A stretch of DNA of 54,603 bases from an uncultured Eubacteriales bacterium (GTDB taxonomy: Bacteria > Bacillota > Clostridia > Lachnospirales > Lachnospiraceae). Location of the stretch: NCBI GenBank assembly GCA_900545455.1, contig UQZF01000001.1, forward strand, positions 1-54,603. The letters are read 5' to 3'. Numbering within the stretch: the stretch's first letter is position 1; each line of letters starts with the position of its first letter. This document shows positions 26,858 through 36,176 of this stretch, piece after piece. The position numbers were made by a program, and so were the translations under genes. The notes beneath the pieces are model-generated. The model ran no database searches. It was not told where the DNA came from and was given only the letters and a program-made list of their open reading frames with translations.

Positions 26858-28342
26858 ATGGATAAGTCAAAAAGCATTTTTGGAAATGTGATGAGCGATA
26901 AGACCTATAAAAAGGCTGTGGCAGGAAAGAAAAAGTTCGTAAGAAGGTTCGGTGACGACTCCAAGGTCGATTACGAGCTTAAAATCAGGGAGAACAAGCA
27001 CATAGGCGATATTCTCGGAGTTAAGGACATCGTCGTTGCGAAACCTCAGGGCGGCAAGGCGCAGAATGGCGAGGCACAGGCGGCAGAGTTCGACCATGAG
27101 AAGGTACTCATTGTCGGCAACATAAGAATGGGCTTCGGTCATTACAGAATATCGATGGCGATAGCGTCGGCTGCACACAGCATGGGCTATACACCGTACT
27201 GGATGGATTTAAACTCATTCCCGGATACGACCTGCACCAAGGTTATAAGCGCACAGAACGACCTCTACTCGCTGGGCTCGAGAATATCACAGAAGAGCAG
27301 GCTTTTTAACAGATTAGTGTGGGAGCCGATGAACTATGAGGGCTTCAGGAAGCTCTCCTACAACGCTTGCGACCAGAAGAATGCGGAGCTTATGGCGCCT
27401 GTGTATAAGAAGGTTCCTAAGGACATCCCCGTTGTCGGCACCCATGTGTGGCCTGCACAGGCGGCTGTCCACGCGGGCATGGAGCACGTCGTAAATGCGA
27501 TTCCCGACAACTGGCCTATGGCACTTCACCTTGCGGAGGGAAGCATCCACACGATTCAGACGCACAACTCCTACATGGGCTACAGAATATTAAACGGCAT
27601 GGAGAAAAATAAGGTGTTAAGACCTATGCCGTCAGACAGCCTCGTGTACACGGGACACTATGTTGACCACGAGCTTGTCTCGAACATTGAGGCTGACTGC
27701 GAGGCGAGAATCAGAAGAAAAGAGAGCGGACAGCCGATGAGATTTCTTTTAACCATCGGTGGAGCGGGTGCGCAGAAGGAGATTTTTGCGGCGATAATAA
27801 AGCGTCTCATCCCTGCAATCAGAAAGAAAAAGGCTGCGCTCTATGTGAATGTGGGCGACTACAAGAATGTGTGGGAGCAGCTTCTTATTGATATTCCTGA
27901 GCTTAAAGAGCTCTCTACCGAGCATTTTGACGACTGGAGCGAGACAAAGAGCTTCGCCGAGAAGGCACTTGACGGCGAGGTGAGCGGAATACACGGCTTC
28001 TGGCACTCGAATATATTTGAGGCTGTCTACTGCACCAACCTTCTTATGAGAAGCTGCGACGTGCTTGTGACGAAGCCCAGCGAGCTCTCATTTTACCCGA
28101 TTCCTAAGCTTTTCATAAAGAGAGTCGGCGGACACGAGCGCTGGGGTGCGATACACTCGGCTGAGATAGGCGACGGAACGCTCGAGTGTGAGGACATCGC
28201 GCACACGATTCAGATGGTCGAGCTGTTCATGGAGGACGACAAGCTCTTAAAGGATATGTGCGGCAACATCGTGCGCAACAAGAAGATGGGTATCTATGAC
28301 GGAGCGTACAAGGTGGTTGAGCTTGCAATGGCAGGAAAGTAA
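26858..28342 (+). CDS. GT-B-like protein of unknown function
   Basis: A 494-residue soluble protein. IVGNIRMGFGHYRISMAIAS near residue 88 resembles the GxGHxR glycine loop at the start of GT-B transferases such as the MGDG synthase/MurG group. FLLTIGGAGAQKE and a C-terminal VTKPSELSFYPIPKLFIKRVGGHERWG segment fit the nucleotide-sugar half of that fold. The basic N-terminus has no signal peptide. ATG 26858 lies just after the TetR stop, behind AAGGAG. Its place in an alpha-galactoside operon suggests glycoside or glycolipid chemistry; no substrate can be named. Confidence 0.6.
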   Translation: MDKSKSIFGNVMSDKTYKKAVAGKKKFVRRFGDDSKVDYELKIRENKHIGDILGVKDIVVAKPQGGKAQNGEAQAAEFDHEKVLIVGNIRMGFGHYRISMAIASAAHSMGYTPYWMDLNSFPDTTCTKVISAQNDLYSLGSRISQKSRLFNRLVWEPMNYEGFRKLSYNACDQKNAELMAPVYKKVPKDIPVVGTHVWPAQAAVHAGMEHVVNAIPDNWPMALHLAEGSIHTIQTHNSYMGYRILNGMEKNKVLRPMPSDSLVYTGHYVDHELVSNIEADCEARIRRKESGQPMRFLLTIGGAGAQKEIFAAIIKRLIPAIRKKKAALYVNVGDYKNVWEQLLIDIPELKELSTEHFDDWSETKSFAEKALDGEVSGIHGFWHSNIFEAVYCTNLLMRSCDVLVTKPSELSFYPIPKLFIKRVGGHERWGAIHSAEIGDGTLECEDIAHTIQMVELFMEDDKLLKDMCGNIVRNKKMGIYDGAYKVVELAMAGK

Positions 28343-28389
28343 CATTTCATTACTATTTATGCCGCGGCTGCGGTGGAATGGAGATTAAT

Positions 28390-29799
28390 ATGGAGAGTAA
28401 GAAAAAACTGAGCGGAAAAGAAAAGTTTGCCTACGGTATCGGGGCTGTCGGCAAGGATATGGTGTATATGCTCTCGGCGAGCTATATTCTGTATTACTAT
28501 CAGGACATAATGGGTGTAAAGGCATGGATAATGGGTATCATTCTCCTCGCGGCGCGTGTATTTGACGCCTTCAACGATCCCATAATGGGCGTTGTTGTCG
28601 CAAAGACGAGAACGAGATGGGGAAAGTTCCGCCCATGGCTGTTTATCGGAACCCTCACGAATGCGATTGTGCTGTTCTTCATGTTTGCGGCACCGCCAAG
28701 CATTGACGGAGGCGGGCTCGTGGCTTATGCGGCTGTGACCTACATCCTCTGGGGAGTTACCTACACGATGATGGACATTCCGTACTGGTCGATGGTTCCT
28801 GCGTTCACCGAGGGCGGCAAGGAGAGGGAGAATCTCTCGGCGCTTGCGCGTTCCTGCGCGGGAGTCGGCTCCGCAATCATAAGCATAATCACCGTCATGG
28901 CGGTTTCCGCAATCGGTAATGCCTTTGCGGGTGCGGGAGCAAGTGACATCGAGATTGAGAGAGTGGGCTTTAAGTATTTTGCACTCATAGTTGCGGTTGT
29001 GTTCTTTGTGTTCATCCTCATAACATGTACGTTCATCAAGGAAAAATCGACGGTCGACATCAAGACGGCGTCCGTAGGTGAGATGTTCAAGGCACTCGTG
29101 AGAAACGACCAGGCAATGGCAATGGTAATCACCATCGTACTTGTGAATACAGCCGTCTATATCACCTCGAACCTTTTAATCTACTTCTTTAAGTACGACC
29201 TCGGCGGAAGCGGCTGGAGAAGCGATTACACGATATTCAACACCTTCGGAGGAGCAGTCCAGATTCTCGCGATGATGTTCATTTTCCCGATTCTCAGAAA
29301 ATTCTTCAACACTATGAAGATTTTCTATGTCTGCATCGCGTCGGCGGTCGGCGGATATGTGGTGCTGCTTGTCATGACACTTGGCGGAGTTGCGAGCGTG
29401 TATCCTTTCCTTTTACCGGGCTTCTTCATATTTGCGGCTGCGGGAATTTTAAATGTGCTCGTGACGATATTCCTAGCCAACACGGTTGACTACGGCGAGC
29501 TCAAGAACAAGAGACGTGACGAGTCAGTCATCTTCTCAATGCAGACCTTCGTTGTCAAGCTCGCATCAGGCTTGTCGGCGCTCATCGCCTCAATCTGTCT
29601 CACGGTGTTCAACATAAGCTCCGACGAGAATGCGGCGGTTGACGCGGTGTCCGGCACATCGGTTGTGGGACTCAGACTTGCGATGACGCTTCTTCCTATA
29701 CTCGTTCTCGTGGTTGCTGTCTGCATATTTAAGAAAAAATATATTCTCACCGACAAGAAGCTTGAGGAGATTTCGACGCAGTTAAAGCAGCAGGCTTAA
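28390..29799 (+). CDS. GPH-family sugar:cation symporter (MelB-like)
   Basis: A 469-residue transporter of the glycoside-pentoside-hexuronide family with twelve membrane helices. FAYGIGAVGKDMVYMLSASY at the N-terminus and DAFNDPIMGVVVAKTRTRWGKFRPW are family signatures, the Asp residues being those that bind cation and sugar in MelB. DIPYWSMVPAF is also typical. With the GH36 gene downstream the cargo is probably melibiose, raffinose or another alpha-galactoside. ATG 28390 follows GGAG; an ATG 4 codons earlier is possible. Confidence 0.9.
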   Translation: MESKKKLSGKEKFAYGIGAVGKDMVYMLSASYILYYYQDIMGVKAWIMGIILLAARVFDAFNDPIMGVVVAKTRTRWGKFRPWLFIGTLTNAIVLFFMFAAPPSIDGGGLVAYAAVTYILWGVTYTMMDIPYWSMVPAFTEGGKERENLSALARSCAGVGSAIISIITVMAVSAIGNAFAGAGASDIEIERVGFKYFALIVAVVFFVFILITCTFIKEKSTVDIKTASVGEMFKALVRNDQAMAMVITIVLVNTAVYITSNLLIYFFKYDLGGSGWRSDYTIFNTFGGAVQILAMMFIFPILRKFFNTMKIFYVCIASAVGGYVVLLVMTLGGVASVYPFLLPGFFIFAAAGILNVLVTIFLANTVDYGELKNKRRDESVIFSMQTFVVKLASGLSALIASICLTVFNISSDENAAVDAVSGTSVVGLRLAMTLLPILVLVVAVCIFKKKYILTDKKLEEISTQLKQQA

Positions 29800-29845
29800 A
29801 AAGCCTAAAGCGGAGCTTTCAAGCAAAGTTTAATGGAGGATAGAT

Positions 29846-32203
29846 ATGATTGAATACATTGACGGTGCGTTCGGACTTCACACGGCGGATACCAGCTATG
29901 TGTTTGCCGTGCTGCCGACGGGACAGCTCGAGCATCTTCATTATGGAAAGAGAATAAGGCTGAATAAGGGGGCTGTGGAGGCACTGAGGGAGAAGCACGC
30001 GTTTGCGCCGGGAAACACGGTCATATACGACAACGACCATCCGCAGTATTCGCTTGAGGACGTGAAGCTTGAGATGTCAGCGCACGGCAAGGGCGACATA
30101 AGGGAGCCGTTTGTCGAGATAGTGTACCCTGACGGAAGCGAGAGCTCCGACTTCGTCTACAAGGGCTACGAGATTATTGAGGGAAAGCCTGAGCTTGAGA
30201 CGCTTCCGAGCTCGTACTGTGCGGCAGAGCAGGCGGATGAAAAAATGACGCTCAAAATCACGCTTGCCGACAGGCATTACCCGATTGAGCTCGATTTATT
30301 CTACTATGTATATGAAAAAGAGAATGTCATTTCAAGAAGCGGCAGAATCATAAATAACGGTGAGGAAAGCGTTGCGTTAAAGCGCCTCATGAGCCTTATG
30401 CTCGACATGGACGGTGTCGGATACAAGGTGACAACCTTTAACGGTGCATGGGCGAGGGAAATGAACAGGCACGATACCGTCGTGACGGCGGGAAAGCTTG
30501 TGAACTCATCGTACACGGGGACTTCCTCGAGCAGAGCCAATCCTTTTGTCATGCTCACAAGGACAAATACAAGTGAAGATTTCGGTGATTGTTATGGATT
30601 TAATCTTATATACAGTGGAAATCACTATGAGGCATTTGAGGTAAACAGTTTTGATAAGAGCAGGTTCGTCTCGGGAATCAATCCGCAGTCGTTCTCGTGG
30701 AGGCTTGAGCCGGGCGAGAGCTTTGAGACTCCTGAGGCGGTCATGAACTACTCGGCTTACGGCTGCAACGGCATGAGCCGCAATATGCACGCATTTGTGC
30801 GGGAGCATATTGTGAGGGGCGAGTGGAAGCACAAGGACAGACCTGTGCTGCTTAACAGCTGGGAGGCGGCTTACTTTAACATAAATGAGAGGAAGCTCTG
30901 CGAGCTTGCAAAGGCGGGTAAGGCTGTGGGCGTTGAGCTTTTTGTTATGGATGATGGCTGGTTTGGCGAGAGAAACGACGACAGACATTCGCTCGGTGAC
31001 TGGGAGGTAAACAAAAATAAGCTTCCTAACGGACTCAAGGGAATATGCGACAAAATAAATGCGCTCGGCATGGACTTCGGAATATGGGTTGAGCCCGAGA
31101 TGGTGAACACCGACAGCCGCCTTTACAGGGAGCATCCCGAGTGGGTGGTCGACATTCCGGGGCAGGAGCACTCCGAGGGGCGAAACCAGAGGATACTCGA
31201 CCTGTGCAATCCCGCGGTACAGGACTATATAATCGAGAGCATGACAAAGGTGTTCTCATCGGCAAATATCGCCTACGTCAAGTGGGACATGAACAGAATA
31301 TTCTCGGATTACTATTCAAAGTATCTTGTGGAGACGGGCAGACCTCAGGGCGAGATGGCTCACCGCTATGTCATGGGCTTAAAGCGCATAATGAAGTCGC
31401 TCACGGAAAAATTCCCGAGGATACTCTTCGAGGGCTGTGCCGCGGGCGGAAACAGGTTCGACCTCGGCATACTCTGCTATTTTCCGCAGATATGGGCGAG
31501 TGACAACACGGATGCCGTGTGCAGGGCGTCAATCCAGGAGGGGTTAAGCTACGGATACCCGATGTCTACGGTGTCGGCGCATGTGTCCGCGTGCCCTAAC
31601 CACCAGACACTCCGCACAACGCCGCTTGTGACGAGGTTCAATGTGGCTTCGTTCGGAGTGTGTGGCTACGAGTGCAATCTCGTCGATATGAAAAAAGAGG
31701 ATTTGAGCGAGATTAAGGAGCAGATAAGCATATATAAGAGGTGGAGACACACGATGCAGTTCGGCACCTTTTACCGTCAGCGCACGGGAAACATCCACCA
31801 GTGGACGGTCGTGTCACCCGACAAGGACAGGGCGGTCGGACTCATCATGCAGGAGCTCGTACAGCCGAACACGCAGAGTGAGCACTACAACGCGGCGGGG
31901 CTTTCAGAGGATGTCCTCTACCATATCCGGAATAGGAATTTAAGATACAATGTGAAGGAGTTCGGCGACCTCATCAACACAGCCGCGCCCGTCCACATAA
32001 GGCAGGGCTCGCTGCTCCACAATGTGGTTGCGAAGTTCGTGACGATGCCGGGTGAGACTGAGGACTATGAGCTGTACGGCGACGCGCTCATGAACGGCGG
32101 AATCAGGTTAAAGCAGGCGTTCTCGGCGACCGGCTTTTCTGAGGAGGTCAGACATTTTCCCGATTTCGCGTCAAGGCTCTATTTTATCGAAAAAAAACAG
32201 TGA
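29846..32203 (+). CDS. Alpha-galactosidase, GH36
   Basis: Hydrolyses terminal alpha-galactosyl bonds of melibiose, raffinose and related sugars in the cytoplasm. It has 785 residues and no signal peptide. The N-terminal beta-sandwich precedes a TIM barrel with LFVMDDGWFGERNDD, the nucleophile Asp481 in YVKWDMNR and the acid/base Asp553 in WASDNTDA. FEGCAAGGNRFD supplies the substrate-recognition Cys/Gly motif of bacterial GH36. It is the last gene of the TetR-controlled operon, and its stop codon sits inside a hairpin shared with the convergent gene. Confidence 0.95.
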   Translation: MIEYIDGAFGLHTADTSYVFAVLPTGQLEHLHYGKRIRLNKGAVEALREKHAFAPGNTVIYDNDHPQYSLEDVKLEMSAHGKGDIREPFVEIVYPDGSESSDFVYKGYEIIEGKPELETLPSSYCAAEQADEKMTLKITLADRHYPIELDLFYYVYEKENVISRSGRIINNGEESVALKRLMSLMLDMDGVGYKVTTFNGAWAREMNRHDTVVTAGKLVNSSYTGTSSSRANPFVMLTRTNTSEDFGDCYGFNLIYSGNHYEAFEVNSFDKSRFVSGINPQSFSWRLEPGESFETPEAVMNYSAYGCNGMSRNMHAFVREHIVRGEWKHKDRPVLLNSWEAAYFNINERKLCELAKAGKAVGVELFVMDDGWFGERNDDRHSLGDWEVNKNKLPNGLKGICDKINALGMDFGIWVEPEMVNTDSRLYREHPEWVVDIPGQEHSEGRNQRILDLCNPAVQDYIIESMTKVFSSANIAYVKWDMNRIFSDYYSKYLVETGRPQGEMAHRYVMGLKRIMKSLTEKFPRILFEGCAAGGNRFDLGILCYFPQIWASDNTDAVCRASIQEGLSYGYPMSTVSAHVSACPNHQTLRTTPLVTRFNVASFGVCGYECNLVDMKKEDLSEIKEQISIYKRWRHTMQFGTFYRQRTGNIHQWTVVSPDKDRAVGLIMQELVQPNTQSEHYNAAGLSEDVLYHIRNRNLRYNVKEFGDLINTAAPVHIRQGSLLHNVVAKFVTMPGETEDYELYGDALMNGGIRLKQAFSATGFSEEVRHFPDFASRLYFIEKKQ

Positions 32204-32226
32204 GGTGATGCAGTGCATCATCTCAC
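32191..32226 (-). terminator. Terminator overlapping both convergent stop codons
   Basis: GTGAGGTGATGCA pairs with TGCATCATCTCAC (32200-32226), with an A run at about 32190-32198 that becomes a U tract for the minus-strand transcript. The stem contains the stop codon of the GH36 gene and that of the minus-strand gene. Confidence 0.75.
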
Positions 32227-32865
32227 CATTGACATACGCTCCTCAATCTGGGCGTAAAAATTATCGACACTGTAGGGTGTAAAGTAAAATAATTGCAGCA
32301 ACAGCATGTTGCGCTTCTTGGCTGACTCGTAATCTGAGTCAGCCATTGCTTCTTTTCTAAGCTTCTTTAGAAGCTCATGCCATTCCCAGATAAATTTTTC
32401 GTTTTTTTCTATGTCAGGCGTATCAAGCCACTTTTCAACCTTAATCTTGGTGCGGTGATTGTTGAGGCATTCGCCCGTCTGCAAAAAATATTTAAAGCCG
32501 TTCTCGTCGTATATTCTGCCGAGCGGGAAGAGTCTGCATATTCCCGGTCTGAATGAGTGGATACTGCATCTGCCGTTCTCATCGAGGAACGAGCACTGTT
32601 CCTTCTCACCTGCCATCTTGAGGCTCGGTAGGATGAGCCCATCTATGACGCTCAGCTCAACATGCTCTGCGAGCAGTCTGTCAAAGCCACAGCCGAGATT
32701 GTTGGTCAGCAGGCACGCGTCGTAAGGTGTCAGCACAATCGAATTTCCCATCCCGCGGCAGCACGCGGAGCAGCCTGCGCAGTCCTGACAGTCGGCGCGG
32801 ACTAAGTCGTTGAGGGTGTATAGTTTTCCATCTGAAATATCGTTTAAAGTTCCTTCGCGAAGCAT
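32218..32865 (-). CDS. YkgJ-family cysteine-cluster protein
   Basis: A 215-residue protein with the CxxCxxCC motif (CQDCAGCSACCRG, about residues 31-43) and a second group in CSFLDENGRCSIHSFRPGICRLFPLG, the pattern of the YkgJ/FliB-like putative zinc or iron-sulfur family. The role is not known; members are often annotated as Fe-S oxidoreductases without proof. AAGGAG lies 8-9 bases before the ATG. It stands alone on the minus strand, convergent with the alpha-galactosidase gene. Confidence 0.85.
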   Translation of the reverse strand: MLREGTLNDISDGKLYTLNDLVRADCQDCAGCSACCRGMGNSIVLTPYDACLLTNNLGCGFDRLLAEHVELSVIDGLILPSLKMAGEKEQCSFLDENGRCSIHSFRPGICRLFPLGRIYDENGFKYFLQTGECLNNHRTKIKVEKWLDTPDIEKNEKFIWEWHELLKKLRKEAMADSDYESAKKRNMLLLQLFYFTPYSVDNFYAQIEERMSMVR

Positions 32866-32900
32866 GAGGGGGCTCCTTTCATGTGAGCATAATTATAGTT

Positions 32901-33102
32901 AATTGCGAAACTCAGGTTATATATAACGGACGTTGTGACATTTTACTGTATTACCGCCGGACACGCTCTCGCTACGTTACTGCACATAGCGGTGCATAAT
33001 CGGCTAAAATACAGCCGATAAACACCGATGGCAGTAAAGAGTCCGGCTTGCAATATAGTAAAATGACACAACTGTTCTGTGATAAATTGAAGTTTCGCAA
33101 TT
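32901..33102. repeat. Large imperfect palindrome (MITE-like element)
   Basis: The 349-base gap between genes is mostly this element. The outer arms AATTGCGAAACT (32901) and AGTTTCGCAATT (33091) are perfect. Inner arms GTTGTGACATTTTACT (32932) and AGTAAAATGACACAAC (33057) match but for one base. The centre is a hairpin ATCGGCT-N7-AGCCGAT (32999-33019). The left arm recurs inverted at 33999-34075. No ORF is present; it is compatible with a non-autonomous mobile element or a long RNA hairpin. Confidence 0.8.
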
Positions 33103-33214
33103 TGCAGTTATTTAATGTTTGGTCTTGGACCGCATGAAATGATTATAGCTTATAGTTTGTGAGAAGTCACTATTTGATTGGAATAATTCGTTAAATTAGG
33201 TGAATAATATCGCT

Positions 33215-33979
33215 ATGAAACATGAGAAGGTATATTTTTACGATAACGAGCTTGAGGATGAGTTCTCGGGGATAGAGAGAAGCACGATTGTGGTTGACAA
33301 AAGCTTCAGGTATCGGCACGGGAGGGTGTGGCGCGCTGCCGCGTGGGCGCTCTACCATATTATTATGACGCCGATTGCCTTTTTCTATATGAAGTTTAAG
33401 TTCGGCATGAGGATTGTCGGGAGGGAAAAGCTGAAAAAAAGCAGAGGAAGGTGTGCCTTTTTTTACGGAAATCACACGCACATCCCGGGGGACGGATACA
33501 TTCCGGCTTGCATAAGCTTTCCAAGGAAGGCATTGATACTTGCGCACCCCGACAACGTGTCGCTGTACGGCACAAGGAATATCATGGAGATGCTAGGCGC
33601 GTTCCCCGTCCCGAACAGGATGAGCGGGATGAAAGGCTTTATGGGCGAGCTTGGGCGGAGGGTTGAGGATGCGTGCCCGATTTTCATTTACCCCGAGGCG
33701 CATATATGGCCCTATTACACAAAAATACGTCCATTCACGGAGAAGTCGTTCCGTTACCCGGCACTGTACGGCTGCCCCGCATACTCGTACACGACAACAT
33801 ACCAAAAGCGTCTTTTCGAAACCCGAATCACAATATACATCGACGGACCTTTTTACCCTGACACAAATATGAATGTCAGGCAGGCGGCGCATGAGCTCCG
33901 CAATCAAGTGTACGAAGCCATGACGGCGCGGAGCCGGAACTCAACCTACGAGAAGGTAAAGTACGTTAAGAGAAGCTAA
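33215..33979 (+). CDS. PlsC-like acyltransferase (atypical motif)
   Basis: A 254-residue protein of the 1-acylglycerol-3-phosphate acyltransferase fold. One hydrophobic segment lies near the N-terminus (AAWALYHIIMTPIAFFYMKF). The first motif reads NHTHIPGD, so the usual H-x4-D spacing is altered to H-x5-D. FPVPNRMSGMKG and IFIYPEAH stand for motifs II and III. An enzyme that acylates a lipid or glycan is likely, but the changed catalytic motif lowers certainty. ATG 33215 has AGGTGA 11 bases upstream and is preferred to GTG 33200. The gene is bracketed by related inverted repeats. Confidence 0.72.
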   Translation: MKHEKVYFYDNELEDEFSGIERSTIVVDKSFRYRHGRVWRAAAWALYHIIMTPIAFFYMKFKFGMRIVGREKLKKSRGRCAFFYGNHTHIPGDGYIPACISFPRKALILAHPDNVSLYGTRNIMEMLGAFPVPNRMSGMKGFMGELGRRVEDACPIFIYPEAHIWPYYTKIRPFTEKSFRYPALYGCPAYSYTTTYQKRLFETRITIYIDGPFYPDTNMNVRQAAHELRNQVYEAMTARSRNSTYEKVKYVKRS

Positions 33980-33998
33980 AACGGAAGGCAGCAATCAT

Positions 33999-34075
33999 AG
34001 CCGATTATGCACCACTGCGTAGCAAAACGTAGTGAGAACGTGCCCGGCGGTAATATAGATAAATTACAACGTGCG
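33999..34075 (-). repeat. Inverted partial copy of the palindromic element
   Basis: Read on the minus strand, this stretch aligns with 32929-33005, sharing CGTTGT, ATTACCGCCGG, CTACGTT and GGTGCATAATCGGCT with scattered changes. It sits between the acyltransferase and GT8 genes. Confidence 0.8.
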
Positions 34076-34132
34076 GGAATCTTAATTTACCGATTACCTA
34101 AGCTGCAAATACAATTATTTTAAGGAGGCATT

Positions 34133-34957
34133 ATGAACATCCTGTTCTGCGGCAATTCCCGCGCCTTTGACGGCATACTTATTGCCGTTCTTTCAATAAT
34201 AAAATATTACAAGGGGCAGTTAAACATCTACATCATGACCGCCAATCTTCAGGACATGAACGAGGCGTACACGCCGATATGCTGGCAGCAGGCGAGGCTT
34301 CTCGAGGACATTGCATCGATGGTGTACTCCGAGAGCCGCGTGATACTCATCGACAAGACAATGACGATGCGGGCTGAGCTTGACGACTGGGTGAACAAAA
34401 ATACCGTCTACACACCGTACTCACTTCTGCGGCTTTACGCGGATACCCTGCCTGTCGACAGGGTTCTCTATCTCGATGCCGACGTTGTGGCGTGTGGGAG
34501 CATAGAGGCTCTCTATGGAACCGACATTGAGAAGCATGAGCTTGCGGGTGTGCGGGATTTTCTCGGGAAATGGTTTATAGGGCACAACTACATCAACACG
34601 GGAGTGCTGCTTATCAACCTTAAAAAATGCAGGGAGAGCGGAGTGTTGGAGCGTGCAAGGATAATGTGCAGATACAAGAAGCTTTTCTTCCCGGACCAGA
34701 CGGCAATCAATCTTTTGTGCCGCGAGAAATGCTTTCTTCCCGCAAAATACAACGAGCAGAAGCGCTACAGACCTGACACGGTGATACAGCATTTCTGCAA
34801 ATCGCTGAGAATTTTTCCATACGTCCACACCGTAAATGTCAAGCCGTGGGAGGTTGACAAGCTGCACAGCGTGTATCGTCTGCACGCGCACGACGAGGTT
34901 TTAAAGCAGTACGAGGCGATTAAGAGGACTGCCCGCAATGCGGCGGTGTTCAGATAG
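34133..34957 (+). CDS. Glycosyltransferase family 8 protein
   Basis: A 274-residue retaining GT-A enzyme. It starts MNILFCGNSRAFDG, has the metal-binding DxD at Asp115/Asp117 in VLYLDADVVACGS, and YINTGVLLINLKKCR, FFPDQTAINLLCR and a C-terminal His near VIQHFCKS as in GT8 galactosyl- and glucosyltransferases. No membrane segment is visible. AAGGAGG precedes the ATG. A GT2 gene follows 25 bases on, and both lie between two PlsC-like genes, suggesting sequential sugar transfer to a lipid acceptor. Confidence 0.92.
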   Translation: MNILFCGNSRAFDGILIAVLSIIKYYKGQLNIYIMTANLQDMNEAYTPICWQQARLLEDIASMVYSESRVILIDKTMTMRAELDDWVNKNTVYTPYSLLRLYADTLPVDRVLYLDADVVACGSIEALYGTDIEKHELAGVRDFLGKWFIGHNYINTGVLLINLKKCRESGVLERARIMCRYKKLFFPDQTAINLLCREKCFLPAKYNEQKRYRPDTVIQHFCKSLRIFPYVHTVNVKPWEVDKLHSVYRLHAHDEVLKQYEAIKRTARNAAVFR

Positions 34958-34982
34958 ATTTCAGACGACAGGAGGCTGTGGG

Positions 34983-36176
34983 ATGAGCTTCATTATGACA
35001 ATCACGATTTTGTTTTTAATCATGTATCTGCCGAGGGTTGTCGGCTGGTTTGCATGGCTGAAGCCGCAGAAGGCTTTAAAAAGCGATAAGCTGCGCCGCT
35101 TCGCGCTCATAGTTCCCGCGAGGGATGAGGGGCGGGCGGTGCTTCCGCTGTTTTCGAGCATACGGGGGCAGAGCTACCCCGAGGAGCTTTTTGACATCTA
35201 CGTCGTCGTGAAAAATCCCAAGGACGAGGTAATCGGCTACGCCAAGGACATCGGAGCGCACGTCCATGTCGACGAGGAGCAGAAAAGCAAGGGCGACTGC
35301 CTCGATTACTGCATACGGCACATACTCGCCGCTGGCAGAAAATACGACGGCTACATCATAGTCGATGCCGATTGCAGGCTCGATGCGGATTTTATAAAGA
35401 ACATGAACGATGCGATGGAGAGCGGTGCACAGGTGATCACGGGGCGGAAGCTCGCAGGAAACTATACCTGTGGAAAGGCTGGGGCAGTGAACGCTGTCAC
35501 CTGTCTTAACGGGCTTATCTGGTCAATCATTGACGAGTTAGGCAACAGGTATAAGAGTGCGGCGGGGCTTACCACGATGCCGATAACAACAGGAATACTT
35601 ATACGCGGTGATTTAATCGCCGAGTGGGGCGGCTGGAATTACAGGCAGACGCTCACCGAGGACATGGAGCTTCTGCGCGACTGTGCGTGCAAGGGGATAA
35701 AGACATTCCACTATTCGCATGCGCGACTCTATCTCGAGGAGGCTCCCTCACACGCCGACACTAACAGGAGGCGGACGCGTTGGATGACCGGCATGGTGTC
35801 GGCGGACAAAATCTACCTCCGCGAGCTGTTAAGGAGGCGCGGGCTGTGGGCGTTCATAGATAATTACTATATTTTGTCGCTCTGGATTGTCTACGTCTAT
35901 ATAGGAACACTGTCGGCGGCGGTCGTTTACTTTCTGTTCACGCTCCGATTTATTGAAGCACTCGCGGCGTTTCTTCTTATCTATACGGCTTTCCTTGCGC
36001 TGTCGGTGATGGCGGTGCTCGCCGACTGGAGCAATATCGGGCTGTCGTGGGTAAAAAAGCTCTGCCTCATGCTTGTGCATCCGTTTTTTTACATGGAATA
36101 CATCTGCATCGTGGGGCGCGCCGTGCTCGGAATCAAGCCTAAGAGCTGGGAAAAAATCGGGAGGGTACAATATTAG
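34983..36176 (+). CDS. Membrane GT2 glycosyltransferase (processive type)
   Basis: A 397-residue enzyme with one N-terminal helix and about three C-terminal helices, as in BcsA/N-acetylglucosaminyltransferase-like GT2 proteins. Core motifs are LIVPARDEG, IIVDADCRLDADF (DxD region), TLTEDMELLRD (ED base) and RRRTRWMTGM (RxRW, matching QxxRW). It could polymerise or add a sugar at the membrane. ATG 34983 follows AGGAGG with 7 bases and replaces a longer start that overlaps the GT8 gene. Confidence 0.88.
   Translation: MSFIMTITILFLIMYLPRVVGWFAWLKPQKALKSDKLRRFALIVPARDEGRAVLPLFSSIRGQSYPEELFDIYVVVKNPKDEVIGYAKDIGAHVHVDEEQKSKGDCLDYCIRHILAAGRKYDGYIIVDADCRLDADFIKNMNDAMESGAQVITGRKLAGNYTCGKAGAVNAVTCLNGLIWSIIDELGNRYKSAAGLTTMPITTGILIRGDLIAEWGGWNYRQTLTEDMELLRDCACKGIKTFHYSHARLYLEEAPSHADTNRRRTRWMTGMVSADKIYLRELLRRRGLWAFIDNYYILSLWIVYVYIGTLSAAVVYFLFTLRFIEALAAFLLIYTAFLALSVMAVLADWSNIGLSWVKKLCLMLVHPFFYMEYICIVGRAVLGIKPKSWEKIGRVQY

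Noticed and set aside
32866..33214. Structured RNA such as a riboswitch or tRNA
   Set aside because: The structure is one long palindrome with a related copy nearby; no tRNA arms or known riboswitch core were recognised.
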